A stretch of DNA of 7,001 bases, taken from NCBI GenBank assembly GCA_028707015.1, contig JAQTVP010000082.1, forward strand, positions 1 to 7,001. Direction: 5' to 3'. The stretch is from Dehalococcoidales bacterium (GTDB lineage: Bacteria; Chloroflexota; Dehalococcoidia; Dehalococcoidales; JAQTVP01). The number at the start of each line of letters is the position of its first letter. Position 1 is the stretch's first letter. Below, in pieces: positions 6,043-7,001 of this stretch. Both the position numbers and the translations under genes were made by a program. A model generated the notes under the pieces. It saw only the letters and a list, made by a program, of their open reading frames with translations, had not been told where the DNA came from and ran no database searches.

Positions 6043-6618
6043 ATGGGAACTTTTAGGGCATGGTTATTTCGCGGATTGATTTTAATAGCGGCTGCCTTTA
6101 TGGTAATTTCTTTTATTTTGCCATGGTGGTCTTCTTATATTGAAGAGCTTAATGTTATTGTAGCAAAAATATTTCCTTATGGTCTTTGGCTTAATATGGA
6201 TGAGATAGGTGGATACACTTATTATATGCGGGGTTATGAAATGCCAGCTTGGTTTACACCCGCAATGTGGTTTTATCTCGGCATATGTATTGTGGCTCTA
6301 ATACTTAGTATGTTCGCAAAAGAAAAACCGATTAGGTTAGGCAAGATTAATATGACACTCCCTCAATTTCTTGTAGGATTTGTTGGGTTATCATATGTAG
6401 TGGTTGATATTGTATTCGTTATTATTGCAGCTATACGTACGGGAGATTTCTTCGGGGGTATGCCTTTATTGGGTGAATACAATGTCGTTCTTCAGTATCC
6501 AATCGCGGGCATGGCGTATTCTCAATTCGAGATTGGTTTTTACCTAGCCATTGGAGTAGGGATATTATTAATTGTTTTGTCATTACTCCGAAATAAATTC
6601 ATAGGGGAAAATAATTAA
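6043..6618 (+). CDS. Four-helix integral membrane protein, possible membrane partner of the molybdoenzyme
   Basis: I do not recognise a named family. The 191 residues show four hydrophobic segments at about 8-28, 73-92, 107-130 and 162-182. A long polar, aromatic loop (29-72, starting PWWSSYIEE) separates helices 1 and 2. Positive residues after helix 2 (AKEKPIRLGK) and after helix 4 (LLRNK) suggest both termini inside and the 29-72 loop outside, on the side where the Tat-exported enzyme would sit. It contains no histidine, so it cannot ligate heme b as NarI-type subunits do, and it is too short for the eight- to ten-helix NrfD/PsrC anchors. Strand and position behind the two enzyme genes suggest a role as anchor, quinone-contacting subunit or assembly factor; this is inference from context. 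The ribosome site GAGGTGG is somewhat far from the start (about 10 bases). Confidence 0.75.
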   Translation: MGTFRAWLFRGLILIAAAFMVISFILPWWSSYIEELNVIVAKIFPYGLWLNMDEIGGYTYYMRGYEMPAWFTPAMWFYLGICIVALILSMFAKEKPIRLGKINMTLPQFLVGFVGLSYVVVDIVFVIIAAIRTGDFFGGMPLLGEYNVVLQYPIAGMAYSQFEIGFYLAIGVGILLIVLSLLRNKFIGENN

Positions 6619-6682
6619 CAATGTATTATAACAGCTAACTTGATAATCGGATTATAAAGCCGTGGGAATTATATTTTTAGCT

Positions 6683-6723
6683 AACCGCGCCGTCATTATT
6701 CAATATATACCTGCGGCGCGGTT
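6683..6723 (+). terminator. GC-rich hairpin after the membrane protein gene, probable transcription terminator
   Basis: AACCGCGCCG (6683-6692) pairs perfectly with CGGCGCGGTT (6714-6723) across a 21-base A+T-rich loop and is followed by TTTCTCTTATTATTA. Such a GC-rich stem stands out in the surrounding A+T-rich DNA and lies 65 bases after the stop of the last operon gene. The loop is longer than usual and the T run is broken by C, so efficiency is uncertain. Confidence 0.55.
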
Positions 6724-6751
6724 TCTCTTATTATTAATGAGGAACGGAAAG

Positions 6752-6895
6752 TTGAAAATAACACCAGGTAATAAATCTATATCGATAATTCTGTTTATAA
6801 TAATCATTCCCATACTTTTTTCCATCAGTTGTTCCACGATGGTACTGGAAAATAATCATGAAGAATTAGCATTACTAGCTGGACCCCATCGTTAG
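6752..6895 (+). pseudogene. 5' fragment of a small lipoprotein gene, interrupted by an IS end
   Basis: The product begins MKITPGNKSISIILFIIIIP and has a hydrophobic signal core followed by FSISC (Cys27), a weak lipobox. About 15 further native-looking residues follow (STMVLENNHEELALLA), and then the frame enters the TGGACCC terminus at 6880 and meets TAG at 6893. I chose the TTG at 6752 because GAGGAACGGA lies just upstream; an in-frame ATG at 6737 adds five residues but has no ribosome site. The mature function is unknown because only the anchor and the first residues remain. Confidence 0.5.
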
Positions 6896-7001
6896 GACAG
6901 AACAGGGGTAATGTTAAGGTGGAATCCTGTTACGGTTAATGGGTTCGATGCAAAAGATTCTACCATAACACCAGCCTTTGGTTCTATGGGGATAGTGGGG
7001 C
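6880..7001 (-). mobile_element. Second IS3-like terminus (orfB-proximal end, continues off the window)
   Basis: From 6880 the plus strand reads TGGACCC, then GGACAG 15 bases in (6895-6900), then GTTAAGGTGGAATCCTGTTA (6913-6932). The first 21 bases match the left element's terminus at 15 of 21 positions, and the 20-base block matches 18 of 20, in opposite orientation. This is what the two imperfect ends of one IS3-type element look like. The lipoprotein frame is broken at the same point. Confidence 0.55.
6892..7001 (-). CDS. Possible C-terminal end of IS3-family transposase OrfB (partial)
   Basis: On the minus strand a frame is open from the window edge to a TAA at 6894-6892. It gives 35 residues that end GFHLNITPVLS, twelve bases before the IS terminus. 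OrfB of IS3 elements often stops inside or next to the terminal repeat, and the GGACAG motif read backwards then encodes a final Leu-Ser. No catalytic residue is visible because the DDE domain would lie beyond the window. The plus strand is also open over these bases, so this call rests on context. Confidence 0.4.
   Translation of the reverse strand, partial: PTIPIEPKAGVMVESFASNPLTVTGFHLNITPVLS

Noticed and set aside
6893..6895. TAG read-through as pyrrolysine or other recoding in the lipoprotein gene
   Set aside because: The TAG lies inside a probable IS terminus that matches the element at the left end, so interruption explains it better. No pyrrolysine machinery is in the window.
1..7001. 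CRISPR array, tRNA, rRNA or riboswitch
   Set aside because: I saw no regularly spaced repeats, cloverleaf arms, rRNA-like blocks or known aptamer motifs in the gaps.

Overview
The window most likely comes from an anaerobic, A+T-rich bacterium of the Dehalococcoidia type (Chloroflexota). This is inference. It rests on a Tat signal that runs into a lipobox and then a long Thr/Val-rich linker, good Shine-Dalgarno sites, a bacterial NarL-class histidine kinase and IS3-type mobile DNA. No rRNA or marker gene is present to fix the taxonomy.

Layout. Positions 1-119 are the orfA-proximal end of an IS3-family insertion sequence pointing left. It has cut off the last codons of a cytoplasmic PAS histidine kinase on the minus strand (start near 1194-1209). 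A 404-base A+T-rich divergent intergenic region follows. Next, on the plus strand, is a stand-alone receiver-domain protein (1614-2036) that has lost the phospho-acceptor Asp and the conserved Lys, so it is a pseudo-receiver with no output domain.

The core is a three-gene plus-strand block. It holds a large molybdopterin oxidoreductase (2161-5082), an iron-sulfur subunit with a C-terminal beta-sandwich domain (5086-5886), and a four-helix membrane protein (6043-6618). The first two match the two-subunit architecture of pyrogallol-phloroglucinol transhydroxylase (Pelobacter AthL/AthS). The large subunit lacks the usual N-terminal Fe-S motif, and the small one pairs ferredoxin modules with a transthyretin/Cna-B-like tail. 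Unlike the known soluble enzyme, this large subunit carries a Tat signal plus lipobox. The complex is therefore probably folded inside, exported as a unit and anchored outside the membrane, with the 4-TM protein as a possible partner. That membrane protein has no histidine, so it is not a His-ligated heme b subunit.

The right end holds a GC-rich hairpin, the 5' part of a small lipoprotein gene, and a second IS3-like terminus (from 6880) that interrupts it. The two IS ends match each other as inverted repeats. In the best reading both transposases lie on the minus strand, so the 6.8 kb between them could be the cargo of a composite transposon, or a segment hit twice by related elements.
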